A stretch of 64,000 bases of DNA from Pogonophryne albipinna (GCA_028583405.1 JAPTMU010000113.1:116001-180000), one strand, 5' to 3'; shown: positions 11,128-21,586, counted from the stretch's first letter. Numbers and translations: made by a program. The notes: generated by a model from the sequence alone, not told the origin.

Positions 11128-12077
11128 TTGTAAGGATTACTTCTACTTTTACTGAAGTACAAGATCTGAGTACTTCTACTTTTACTGAAGTACAAGATCT
11201 GAGTACTTCTACTTTTACTCAAGTACAAAATCTGAGTATTTCTGCTTTTACTCAAGTACAAGATCTGAGTACTTCTGCTTTTACTACAGTACAATATCTG
11301 AGTACTTCTGCTTTTACTCAAGAACAAGATCTGAGTACTTCTACTTTTACTCAAGTACAATATCTGAGTACTTCTGCTTTTACTCAAGAACAAGATCTGA
11401 GTACTTCTACTTTTACTCAAGTACAAGACCTGAGTACTTCTGCTTTTACTCAAGAACAAGACCAGAGTACTTCTACTTTTACTCAAGAACAAGATCTGAG
11501 TACTTCTACTTTTACTCAAGTACAAGCTCTGAGTACTTCTACTTTTACTCAAGTACAAGATCTGAGTACTTCTGCTTTTACTCAAGTACAATATCTGAGT
11601 AGTTCTACTTTTACTCAAGTACAAGATCTGAGTACTTCTACTTTTACTCAAATACAAGATCTGAGTACTTCTACTTTTACTCAAGAACAAGATCTGAGTA
11701 CTTCTACTTTTACTCAAGTACAATATCTGAGTACTTCTACTTTTACTCAAGTACAAGATCTGAGTACTTCTCCTTTTACTCAAGTACAACATCTGAGTAC
11801 TTCTGCTTTTACTCAAGAACAAGATCTGAGTACTTCTACTTTTACTCAAGAACAAGATCTGAGTACTTCTGCTTTTACTCAAGTACAAGATCTGAGTACT
11901 TCTACTTTTACTCAAGAACAAGATCTGAGTACTTCTACTTTTACTCAAGTACAAGATCTGAGTACTTCTACTTTTACTCAAGTACTTATATTTCCTTGTA
12001 AAGCGACCTTGGGTCTCATGAAAGGCGCTATATAAATCCAAGCTATTATTATTATTTGCTTTACTTTTGTAAGGATT
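11128..12077 (+). mobile_element. Retroposon insertion flanked by TTGTAAGGATT, containing a 33-bp array
   Basis: The 11-mer TTGTAAGGATT occurs at 11128-11138 and 12067-12077, as expected for a target-site duplication. Between the copies lie the 33-bp array and then a tail reading AAAGGCGCTATATAAATCCA followed by ATT repeats (about 11995-12060), the form of a LINE/SINE 3' end. I infer a retroposed unit whose body is now mostly expanded minisatellite. Confidence 0.5.
11139..11992 (+). repeat. 33-bp minisatellite, about 26 units
   Basis: The unit has CTGAGTACTTCTACTTTTAC and TCAAGTACAAGAT. Common variants are CTG for CTA and AAGAACAAG for AAGTACAAG. The period is 11 codons, so a 344-residue minus-strand ORF (repeating SKSRSTQILYL) stays open; I do not consider it a gene. 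The unit resembles the GTACTTCTACTTTTACC words in the ends of the 37-bp array transposon. Confidence 0.97.
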
Positions 12078-12079
12078 CC

Positions 12080-12600
12080 TGTTCTAACTCATGATTGGTT
12101 GTCCAGGTTCATCCAATGAGAGACATCTAAACGTAGTATACAAAAGGACAGGCAGACTACCCAAATGTCCCATCAAGCAAGAAAAAGAGGAAGCTGGAAA
12201 TCAGTCCTGATCCAGACTCTGACATTGTGATGAATTTACTTTCTCTCAGTCTCCGTGCAGCTAAAATCTAATCAGACTTCTTTGGGTTGATAACCCCCCG
12301 CAGGCTGGACTCCTGCTCCATTATCTGTCAGCCAGTGCATGATTCCAATAAAACAGATTGCCAATCAAATACCAGGTCTTCACATGTGTAATCGATTGCA
12401 ACGTCAACAAACCTGTTGCGAATAATCCCACACAGAGATCATAATCAATTTCAGAAGCTAATTGGCTCAGGGGTGAGACTGGAAGACTCGTCAGTGAGAG
12501 TTTCTGTCTGCCTCCGTTACTGCTCTGTGTTTCTACCCAACCCTGTCTCACGGCATTTCGTGTTATAGTCACAAACTTAATCTATTGATTCGTGTTCAAC
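12080..12600. other. No gene seen
   Basis: Unique-looking sequence with no recognisable coding or repeat structure. Confidence 0.45.
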
Positions 12601-12956
12601 AACACGATTTTTGCATTTTTTTTTGTGTCGCACAGAACGATTTTAAAAGCAATGTATTTCTATTGGTAGTATGTTTCGTGCCTGCACCAAACAATAACAA
12701 ATTAGAAGGAATTATTATTTTTTTAAATACAGATGTCAGTATTCTGATGCTCTGAGCCATTTATTTTCCTCACGGACGGCATAAGAACTCCGACATTATA
12801 CAATTTAAAATAAAAGGGTTAGGGTTTGGCTCAGGATAAGATATAGAGTAAGACAATGTTTTAATGAACCACACAGCTTCTGGTCTTCCAAGACCCGACC
12901 GGACAAAAAGACGTGCAGGCACGAAACACACTACCAATACATTGCTTTTAAAATCG
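12600..12956. mobile_element. MITE with about 45-bp inverted arms
   Basis: Arm 12638-12687 (from CGATTTTAAAAGCAATGTAT to GTGCCTGCACC) is mirrored at 12913-12956 (GTGCAGGCACGAAAC to ATTGCTTTTAAAATCG) with few mismatches and a spacer of about 225 bp. The right arm ends exactly where the 72-bp array begins, so the outer right end may be missing. Confidence 0.75.
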
Positions 12957-14244
12957 TGAAGTCATGTGACCGTGCAGGTCGTTCCTTTATAGCCCAACAT
13001 TAGCCACCTTTAGCTTAGCGGTGGTGACGTGAAGTCATGTGACCGTGCTGTAGTTCCTTTATAGCCCAACATTAGCCTCCTTTAGCTTAGCGGTGGTGAT
13101 GTGAAGTCATGTGACCGTGCTGTAGTTCCTTTATAGCCCAACATTAGCCTCCTTTAGCTTAGCGGTGGTGACGTGAAGTCATGTGACCGTGCTGTAGTTC
13201 CTTTATAGCCCAACATTAGCCTCCTTTAGCTTAGCGGTGGTGACGTGAAGTCATGTGACCGTGCTGTAGTTCCTTTATAGCACAACATTAGCCTCCTTTA
13301 GCTTAGCGGTGGTGACGTGAAGTCATGTGACCGTGCTGTAGTTCCTTTATAGCCCAACATTAGCCGCCTTTAGCTTAGCGGTGGTGATGTGAAGTCATGT
13401 GACCGTGCTGTAGTTCCTTTATAGCCCAACAATAACCTCCTTTAGCTTAGCGGTGGTGACGTGAAGTCATGTGACCGTGCTGTAGTTCCTTTATAGCCCA
13501 ACATTAGCCTCCTTTAGCTTAGCGGTGGTGATGTGAAGTCATGTGACCGTGCTGTAGTTCCTTTATAGCCCAACATTAGCCTCCTTTAGCTTAGCGGTGG
13601 TGACGTGAAGTCATGTGACCGTGCTGTAGTTCCTTTATAGCCCAACATTAGCCTCCTTTAGCTTAGCGGTGGTGACGTGAAGTCATGTGACCGTGCTGTA
13701 GTTCCTTTATAGCCCAACATTAGCCTCCTTTAGCTTAGCGGTGGTGACGTGAAGTCATGTGACCGTGCTGTAGTTCCTTTATAGCCCAACATTAGCCGCC
13801 TTTAGCTTAGCGGTGGTGACGTGAAGTCATGTGACCGTGCTGTAGTTCCTTTATAGCCCAACATTAGCCTCCTTTAGCTTAGCGGTGGTGACGTGAAGTC
13901 ATGTGACCGTGCTGTAGTTCCTTTATAGCCCAACATTAGCCGCCTTTAGCTTAGCGGTGGTGATGTGAAGTCATGTGACCGTGCTGTAGTTCCTTTATAG
14001 CCCAACATTAGCCTCCTTTAGCTTAGCGGTGGTGACGTGAAGTCATGTGACCGTGCTGTAGTTCCTTTATAGCCCAACATTAGCCGTCTTTAGCTTAGCG
14101 GTGGTGACGTGAAGTCATGTGACCGTGCTGTAGTTCCTTTATAGCCCAACAATAACCTCCTTTAGCTTAGCGGTGGTGACGTGAAGTCATGTGACCGTGC
14201 AGTAGTTCCTTTATAGCCCAACATTAGCCTCCTTTAGCTTAGCG
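12957..14244 (+). repeat. 72-bp minisatellite, about 18 units (forward)
   Basis: The unit reads GTGAAGTCATGTGACCGTGC, TGTAGTTCCTTTATAGCCCA, ACATTAGCCTCCTTTAGCTT, AGCGGTGGTGAC. Variants are CTCC/CGCC/CACC and GAC/GAT. Each unit holds TCATGTGA, which matches the M-box/E-box recognised by MITF/TFE-type bHLH factors. Whether it is bound is unknown. The inverted array is at 55.7-57.5 kb and a single unit at 35.65 kb. Confidence 0.97.
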
Positions 14245-14467
14245 AAGGTTTTTTCTATTACAGTTAGTGTGTGAGGCAGATTTATTTTTTGTTTTATAAC
14301 CAGGTTTTGTTTCCTCTCTCTCCTCTGCTCTGTTGTTCCCTAAAGGATGAAATGGTGTTAACTGTTGCACCGGACCTTATCTAAGAAGGTCAGTGGACTC
14401 CCTGTGGACACAAGAGAGAGGAGAAGACATCGAGCTGTAGAGCTGGAACATGACCTGAGGGAACGGG

Positions 14468-14584
<117 letters not shown>

Positions 14585-14929
14585 CATTAAATGCATGCTT
14601 TAGATATCATCCAACAAATATAGAGAGATAGATAGATAGATGGACAGCTAGGCAGACATATAGAAGATGTTAATGCTAGCTTGTTTGGTAAACCTGATCT
14701 CACCAGAATGCGTGACTCCACCACGACTCCTTAACACCGCAGTGCGTGGTGGAGTCACGGACTTTGTTACATTTACGTGTCTGCACCACGCAAACAACCC
14801 CAATGTAAAGTGAATGAGGCTCTTTTGTCGTGATGCACACACGCATTTCTACAACGTCCAGCAGTGAGCTTTTATTCTATAAAACGTTTTTAAAATCTAC
14901 TTTATAGCTTGTAGTAACTCACGGGAGGC

Positions 14930-15060
14930 TTCTAGCTAACGTTAAGTTTAAGCTACGTTAGACTTGGTTTCAAATCGATTAAGCAAAGAGAAGACAAAAC
15001 GGTAAAGTAACACTAGAACCGCCGAGTGATTCATTTTGACTAACCCTGATACTGACGGGC
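14930..15060. repeat. Inverted duplicate of 17228-17362
   Basis: About 120 bp, from TAGCTAACGTTAAGTTTAAG through TTTCAAATCGATTAAGCAAA to CTAACCCTGATACTGAC, recur reverse-complemented at 17228-17362 with few differences. It contains CACTAGAACCGCC (15011), a second copy of the terminus of the piggyBac-like element found at 17278. It therefore looks like an inverted piece of the same hAT interior plus insertion. Confidence 0.8.
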
Positions 15061-16591
15061 TGTCATTTTTATTTTTCGTCAGAATGTATTATGGTGCATT
15101 AGTTACGAATTTTTGTTCTAAAAAACAGTGCATTGTGTGAAATACAACTGTGATTTTTATTAAATTAGAGCTTCAGCTGTGTCCAATAGATTGTTCCCTT
15201 TAGTTAACGTTTTCTAAAAAAAACTTATATTCTGATTTGATCATGTCCCCTTTATTGTATTACGGAGAGCAATGTGAGCGTCCATTCCCATTGGATAACG
15301 GAGGATTTTACACCCGGAAGTAAGTATTCTCCTTACTGTCGATTGATTTGACAGTGCTATCTGCACTACTCATCAACTCAAACACACCACATTATCCTTG
15401 TTGATTACACAACATTGATTGGTTTAAGTTGTGTACGATGCTTTTGTAATTTTCCCCTTCGATTCGGAGAAACAAATATTTGTTCAGTTTAGGATGGCCG
15501 AAGACACTACACTACCCAGAATCCTCAGCTATTGTTCCGCTTTGCCTCAAGCTCTGTGATTGGTTGACCTCCAACTGCATTCCATATGAAAAAAACGTTT
15601 CGTAAAAGATAAATCATACTTTATTCAGCAGTGCTTGCTTTACTCTTTGAAAGTCATCACATGAATGCATTGTAATAAATGTTTTGGCTGCATTACATAT
15701 TACACATCTGTCGTAGTTCTTTATTTATCTACAGAGATCTGGCCTCAAAATAGACCGGAAACTATTCTTTTACCGTTCAGTTTTAATTTCACAATAAAGT
15801 TAGTCGTAATAATTTGTTTTGATATTATTGTTTTTTATTAACTCCTAGACCGCTGGGTCGTGTTAAGACCATCTTTTCTGTGTTGCTGTGGGTTTTTCCA
15901 TCGCTTTTGTGTTGCTAATATCCAGAGGTGGGAGTAAGTCCTACATGTGCAAGTCATGAGCAAGTCTCAAGTCTTGGCCTACAAGTATCAAGCAAGTCCC
16001 AAGTCACTGTGGTGAGAGTCAAGCAAGTCAAGTCAAGTCATACGAAATTCTGATGAATAATCCCAGTTTCCGCATTTAAATCAGTTAAAAGACAGTGGTT
16101 ATGAAAATGGATTCAACCCACACTATGATCTTCATTACATACACAGTTAATCATTTGAAATCTAATTTAGACCGATGACAATCATAATAGATTCATATTA
16201 ACCCCAGAACTGCAGACTATATAGCTAGGACTCAAAAAGTCTGTTCAAAAAGGCAGAATTACAGGTAGGAAAATCATATATGGCATTTGCCATTACACAT
16301 ATTTAATGTAAATGTCTGTTAACACTAGAACCACCAACAGCGTCAGCGCCTACATAGATATCATTTTCAAATCATTTCATTTGTTCCTCTTCATCATTTC
16401 CTTATAAACTAAGTTGGACGATTTAAAACTCACTTAATTGGGTTAATTTAGAAATTGCTTCAGTTTATCATCATAACAGATCAAAAAGTTCAGATTCTTT
16501 TACAATAAATCAAGGAATGATGCACTTCTACAAACAAAAACAACATCATTAAAACATTTAAACACACTACTAGAAGTAGATTAACTACATT

Positions 16592-17093
16592 CAGGCCCGT
16601 TTCTAGCTTTTTGGGGGCCCTATGCAAGATGCTGTTTGGGGGCCCTAGTTTTGACAGTTTTATAACTACAATGGGGGGATTGATCTGTGGAGATGCATCA
16701 ATCTGTTACACTTTAATAGGAAAACAGGCTAATTTCACGAAAACCAAGCAATTGAAAATGATATGTTTATATCCTACATTGGATTCGTAAGCATATAATG
16801 CTTCACCGAACACACAGTGGCGACTGGTCATTAGGGGCAGGTGGCACAGCCCCACCTAGTGTCAGCAGAAAGTATTACAAATAATGATTACAAAAAAATG
16901 CAAAAAAAAAAACTAAATATATTTTAAGATCATGTTTAATCATCTGATTCGTCTGTACATTGCTGTTTTAGTCTGTGTTCTTCTAATTAGTGTCTACAGT
17001 GTGTGCCTATTGAGCTGTTTAGAGCCATGTGGGACAAAACCCGATCCTACCCTATGCCCCCGCATAGTCCGCCTATAGGAAGAAACGGCCCTG
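16592..17093. mobile_element. hAT MITE with perfect 8-bp target duplication
   Basis: Ends are CAGGCCCGTTTCTAGC and, inverted, CAGGGCCGTTTCTTCC. The target duplication ACTACATT is exact at 16584-16591 and 17094-17101. It is about 500 bp and non-coding, and is the innermost layer of the nest. Confidence 0.85.
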
Positions 17094-17157
17094 ACTACAT
17101 TATTCAACAGTTTACAGTAATTTCTGATAATATTAATAACACAGAGGAAATAAACGA

Positions 17158-17161
<4 letters not shown>

Positions 17162-17222
<61 letters not shown>

Positions 17223-17228
17223 CTCTCA
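17162..17228. repeat. (CT)n microsatellite
   Basis: About 33 CT units with one CG interruption near the right end. Confidence 0.97.
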
Positions 17229-17357
17229 GCCTGTCAGTATCAGGGTTAGTCAAAATGAATCACTTGGTGGTTCTAGTGTTCATTTACCGCTTTGTCTTCT
17301 CTTTGCTTAATCGATTTGAAACCAAGTCTAACGTAGCTTAAACTTAACGTTAGCTTT

Positions 17358-17558
17358 CTAGCTAACACAACACATGCACGTACCTTTCTCTGTGGGGTTT
17401 TTGTAGTGATGAATGAAGTTGGATGTTGTGGTGGTCGTGTCGCTGATCTTTATGCTGCAGACCCTGCATACCGCTGTTCTCTTCTTATTACCGTCATCGA
17501 CAAAATAATCCTTGAATCCAAACGTCACTATTTTTGGAGTAAAGCTAGCCGCTGCCAT
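17358..17558 (-). pseudogene. hAT transposase N-terminal exon with BED-type zinc finger
   Basis: The 66-codon reading frame begins MAAASFTPKI. At residues 31-34 it has the CxxC pair (CRVC) and then TTSNFIHHYKN, the usual spacing for a BED zinc finger of hAT transposases, which binds DNA near the transposon ends. After the codons for NPTEK the DNA reads AAAGGTACGTG, a good splice-donor match, so the real exon probably ends there (about position 17383) and the last residues are intron. The rest of the transposase (RNase H-like core, C-terminal dimerisation region) is missing from this copy; the adjoining DNA is occupied by other insertions. It lies inside the hAT element 15923-17834 in the expected place near one end. 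I take it as a relic and not an active gene. Confidence 0.7.
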
Positions 17559-17849
17559 GTTAACTGAGACTCCTGCCGTCTAGTGGGTTGCCAGGTTTGC
17601 GCGCATGGCACTATAATCACATTTCGAAACAACTAAACGTAATATCTCACTACAAAAAGAAACGCAAATATTTTATTTTCAACACTGAAGTCCTTTCAAG
17701 TCATCTATCTCAAGCTTAAGTCAAGTCTCAAGTCATGAATACCAAGTCAAAGTCAAGTCAAGTCTTTTATCAATGTTAGTCAAGCAAGTCTCAAGTCAAA
17801 AATATGACTCGAGTCAAGTCATGTGACACCTCTGCAAATATCAAAACTG

Positions 17850-18340
17850 ATACGGAAACTTTATAGCGGCGCAGGAAAGATGGAGACTCTGGACTCAGTT
17901 GTACAGTCATACACCTTGAGGTTTATTAGAGATTCACAGAAATACAGCCGGAGAGCTTCGCTTAATGATTATTACAGTTGTTCACTGCAGATCACCACGC
18001 GTAACTCTGAATCACACAAAGGACGGATTCTGAATATATAAGAAAGTGGGTTGGTCCGATTCTAACTCTGCCTAATCAATGCCAGATAATCAGAACAAAG
18101 GCTCCTCTGTGTCTTACCATATTCATCATCCAGCAGACAAGAAAATAAACCTTTGACCTGTTACCCCGGTCAAGTTGCGAGCAAGCATATTGCAATTTAA
18201 TGAGAAACAGATGGTTGTAATAAAGACAGGTTCTCAGGATTACTGAGAAACCCAATATTACAAAGATAATCAGGTTAAAATATTCTCTGACAAAAACAAT
18301 AACAGAATATATCCGTCGTAAACTAAACCAGAAACAGCAG
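17850..18340 (-). mobile_element. Possible solo LTR or other retroelement remnant
   Basis: On the minus strand the block has a TATATA stretch (about 18035), an AATAAACC polyadenylation-like signal (about 17920) and GC-richer sequence between, as in a long terminal repeat. No flanking duplication, primer site or coding region is seen. The call is tentative. Confidence 0.2.
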
Positions 18341-18615
18341 TATATTTCATTTTGTTAACGCTGTAAACTTGACAGCTTTTTAACCCGCACCTCCTACTGG
18401 TTAAAGCACGTTATTACACGTTTAGAGTAATGCAATGCAGGTAGATTGTGTTGCTTTTTAATGACTGTTTTAAAATGCCTTTTTCTTAATGTCTTTCATT
18501 TTTGTAAAGCACTTTTGAATGTGTTATATTTGATGAAAACATTTGAATATTAAGAGTACATACAAAATAGTGGGAAAGTAGATATAAATATAGAATAGAA
18601 AATATGGACATAATG
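18341..18615. other. No gene seen
   Basis: AT-rich spacer inside the composite nest. Confidence 0.4.
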
Positions 18616-18619
18616 ACAT

Positions 18620-19027
18620 GCTGACTGCAGTGGGGGTTTGCACCTGTGCCCCCCTGATCCCAACAACAAGGCTCCATCCACTGCGCCACACGCCTCCCCC
18701 TCACAAGGACCCATACAGGAACACATTCCTGCCCACTGCAATAACTCTGTACAATAAATCACCTCTGGCTGGAAGAGAACTCTCTGCTCCAGTTTCTCTT
18801 GGAATAAAACCTCGCTGTACATTTTACTCATAATCTGTTCAATATTTAATATTCCATATGTCATATATTTTTGAATATGTATATTTGCATATATAATATC
18901 TACATGTATATTTTCTATTTTCTTTTCTTTCTATTCTTGTTTATTTGTGGTTTTGTTTTATTGTAAAATGCCTTGTCTTTCATGCTGCAACAAAAACAAT
19001 GTCCCAAATTGGGATCAATAAAGTACC
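18620..19027 (+). mobile_element. LINE 3' UTR with tail feeding a TTATC repeat
   Basis: Ends AATTGGGATCAATAAAGTAC, followed directly by TTATC units. A preceding piece reads CATTCCTGCCCACTGCAATA. Tails of the form GGGATCAATAAAGT plus a short repeat are typical of teleost non-LTR elements. The clade is uncertain. Confidence 0.55.
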
Positions 19028-19339
19028 ATCTTATCTTATCTTATCTTATCTTATCTTATCTTATCTCATCTTATCTTATCTTATCTTATCTTATCTTATC
19101 TTATCTTACCTTACCTTATCTTATCTTATCTTATCTTATCTTATCTTATCTTATCTTATCTTATCTTATCTTACCTTACCTTATCTTATCTTATCTTATC
19201 TTATCTTACCTTACCTTATCTCATCTTATCTCATCTTATCTTATCTTATCTTATCTTATCTTATCTTATCTTATCTCATCTCATCTCATCTCATCTCATC
19301 TTATCTCATCTTATCTTATCTTATCTTATCTTATCTTAC
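19028..19339 (+). repeat. (TTATC)n array, about 62 units
   Basis: 5-bp units with TTACC and TCATC variants in clusters. It follows the LINE tail at 19027, so it probably grew from it. ORFs with repeating YLILS peptides are spurious. Confidence 0.97.
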
Positions 19340-19600
19340 ATCCGGACTAAAACCACCAGACTCAGGGACACTTTCATCCCACAGGCCATCAGACTATTAA
19401 ACACCTGAACTTTGAAACAACATCCATAGCATTCATCTGGCTGCTACTTAGAAATGATTTGTCTAATATATCATATTCAAATCACTTGTATAGACTCTTA
19501 TTGCACTATTTCACTTTTTACTATTTTTCTTTTTGTATTGACTTGCACTATTTTTTCTGTCTATCTGTTTTATTGTGTTGCACTGTTGGAGGAGCCTGTG
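19340..19600 (+). mobile_element. Second LINE C-terminal/3' UTR fragment
   Basis: Codons around 19350-19410 spell a DTFIPQAIRLLNT-like peptide (in the sequence, DTFIPQAIRLLNT), a C-terminal pattern common in fish LINEs. A T-rich 3' UTR with TTGCACTATTT and TTGCACTGTTGGAGGAGCC follows. A poly-G run (19607-19621) ends it. Confidence 0.5.
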
Positions 19601-19990
19601 ACCTAAGGGGGGGGGGGGGGGTAGGAGACGTTAGATTCCTGTTTTGAATAGTGTGCCGTCGATGGGTTTCATTCCATTTCAAAATGCTGTTTGTCGCTCG
19701 GCGTAAACTTCGCGCACTGCCACTCCAACATCCAATCACAGAGCTTGAGGACAAATCACGGGGTTTGTCAAGCAAAGCACATGGTGTAGTCCCAAACGAT
19801 AGCTGAGGATTCTGGGTAGTGTAGTGTCTTCGGCCATCCTAAACTCTCAACAAATATTTGTTTCTCCGAATCGAAGGGGAAAATTACAAAAGCATTGTAC
19901 ACAATTTAAACCAATCAATGTTGTGTAATCAACAAAGATAATCTGTAAATGTAGCAGAGTATATGACTCCAGCACGCACTGCGGTGTTAA

Positions 19991-21102
19991 CCCGTTTAGC
20001 CCCGAGCCTGTTTTTCAGGTCTCAGGCTCGAAAATGACATTCCCAGAACAAATGACCATATCTTCTAAAAGGGTTAAATTAATAATCTTTTTTCTCAAAG
20101 CAAGGTTACACCTGTGAGTTGGATGTAGAAGTGTCAGAATCAATATAGATGTTCTCATTTGAAAGTAAATTCAGATTGAACACAGTAAAAAAATGTAAAT
20201 TATTGTGTCCGTCCAAAAAAAAGAAATTACTTATAGTGAAAACTACCCTTGAATGATGGGATGGTAAACTAAGCTTTAGGAATCCAATCTACAACATATA
20301 ATAAGTATCCTGTATCAAGAGATTTATAAAAAACAAAACACTTCTGGGGTCATTTGGGTGGATTTGACCCCCCTTGCTCGATTTTGCTGAATGACATCTC
20401 TTTCTGACCGTCAGAGCCAATGGAATCGAGGGGAACTCCCACATACTCCTTATTTGGTAATGTCTGTGTGTGAGACTGACGCATAGCCAAGACCGGAAGC
20501 TGCGATAACTCTGGTGGCTACCATTAGCAGCTAACTTTTACTCTCCGATTTTTACATAAAAATGAAATTATGGATTATAAATAAAAAAACTATTCCACAT
20601 AAACATTATCAACCTATGGATTAACCGATTCAGCCGCGTTTTTTCTCGTTTTAATGCCATTGAACACGTCTTTTGATCAGATTGACAGCTACGGTGAGAC
20701 GATCTCCCTAGAAGCTACGTAAAGGTACGTGTTGTGATGTCTGTGTTTGCTTCCCCTGTCCGAGTCCGGATCACTCAATGATGATACTATATACCTAAAT
20801 AATCTGTGGAACCTCAGCTTTAATCGGATATCTTGTATGTGCAGCTACGATAAGTAATAAGGGTACTTTTATCTTGAGTTCTGTGCTAAAGTGCGTTAGC
20901 ATTTTTCGCTCAGGAGTCATTTAGATGCTTCTTATGAGACTTGTGTTTTGTTTTGGTAAAAATGGTTTGTATCGTCAGTTAGCGGAGATTATTCCCGTTA
21001 ATCTGGTGGAACACATTAATAGGTTCTTAAATATTAAGATCCCCTGAGACACAGTGTCGTGAAAAAATAAATAAAAGTACCCGCCGAGGGGATCCTTGGG
21101 GT
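19991..21102. mobile_element. TTAA-target element (piggyBac-like) inserted in the right inverted arm
   Basis: TTAA lies at 19987-19990 and 21103-21106. Ends are CCCGTTTAGCCCC and, inverted, ACCCCAAGGATCC. The uninterrupted counterpart is in the left arm of the host element, where GGTG-TTAA-GGAGTCGTGG (reverse complement of about 14721-14738) is continuous. That gives an internal empty site. The 1.1-kb insert has no transposase. Confidence 0.75.
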
Positions 21103-21149
21103 TTAACAGGTTGGAGTCGTGGTGGAGTCACGCATTCTGGTGAGACCAG

Positions 21150-21585
21150 GTTGTGTTTGCTGGTAAATAATAGCATAATTCACTTTGACTTTTAAGAGTT
21201 ATTAAGACAACACTTAAACTATTGAATACAAATTGTAATTTTGTGATGTGGCATTATCAAAAGCAGCCCACAGACTGTTGAAACATGTCCACTTGTTGGT
21301 TAAAAAAGACACTTTGTATTATGCAAAGGTTAAAAATGAATCCAAAATCCTCAATAACACTGAAAAACCTCTCCAAGTCCTTGTCCAAGCAGTTGTTGAA
21401 ATATTGTCTGTGTAGGCTTTAATGCTATTGCAAATTAACGCAATGTATGCTAATTACGCAAATTGCCCAACATATGCAGGTTAGCATCCTGCAGTTTCTA
21501 TGTGCTGGGGATCATACTTTGCATTTCTGGCGTTAAACACAGAACATATCATCGTTTAAGGTCTCAAGACTTGAAAGAGACTCAA
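21150..21585. other. No gene seen
   Basis: AT-rich unique-looking spacer. Confidence 0.5.
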
Positions 21586-21586
21586 T

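Larger units (their letters stand above)
16323..17278. mobile_element. piggyBac-like non-autonomous element, CACTAGAACC ends
   Basis: The left end CACTAGAACCACCAAC and the inverted right end CACTAGAACCACCAAG match over 15 bp. The flanks are TTAA (16319-16322) and TTCA (17279-17282), consistent with a TTAA target bearing one mutation. It encodes nothing, and it contains the hAT MITE 16592-17093 and a CT repeat. Confidence 0.65.
15923..17834 (-). mobile_element. hAT element, internally rearranged, 8-bp target duplication
   Basis: Ends are CAGAGGTGGGAGTAAGTC and, inverted, CAGAGGTGTCACATGAC. The flanks CTAATATC (15915-15922) and CAAATATC (17835-17842) match in 7 of 8 bases, the hAT target length. 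Both subterminal regions are dense in CAAGTC/GACTTG words, as expected for transposase-binding motifs in hAT elements. A BED-finger exon on the minus strand (17358-17558) is the only transposase remnant. Two other elements are inserted inside. Confidence 0.85.
14696..21148. mobile_element. Composite nest bounded by long inverted repeats
   Basis: The left end has TCTCACCAGAATGCGTGACT then CCACCACGACTCC, TTAACACCGCAGTGCGTG. The right end carries its reverse complement at 21110-21148 and 19965-19990, split by a TTAA element. Further in, 15385-15560 is mirrored by about 19730-19945, including the word CGAAGACACTACACTACCCA. The outer unit is therefore a long-inverted-repeat DNA element, possibly Mutator-like, although its target duplication is unclear. 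It was filled by later insertions: a piece at about 14775-15380 absent from the right arm, the hAT at 15923, and LINE tails at 18.6-19.6 kb. Confidence 0.65.

Noticed and set aside
11007..12041. 344-codon ORF with SKSRSTQILYL repeats
   Set aside because: Translation of the 33-bp array inside a retroposon-like insert; no start context or domain.
15838..15870. Additional TTAA-type transposon end (TTAACTCCTAGACCGCTGGG)
   Set aside because: Resembles the CACTAGAACC ends but points the wrong way to pair with 15011 and has no partner found; not annotated.
18945..19400. ORFs with LILSYLILSY repeats
   Set aside because: Translation of TTATC units, which have a 15-base codon cycle.
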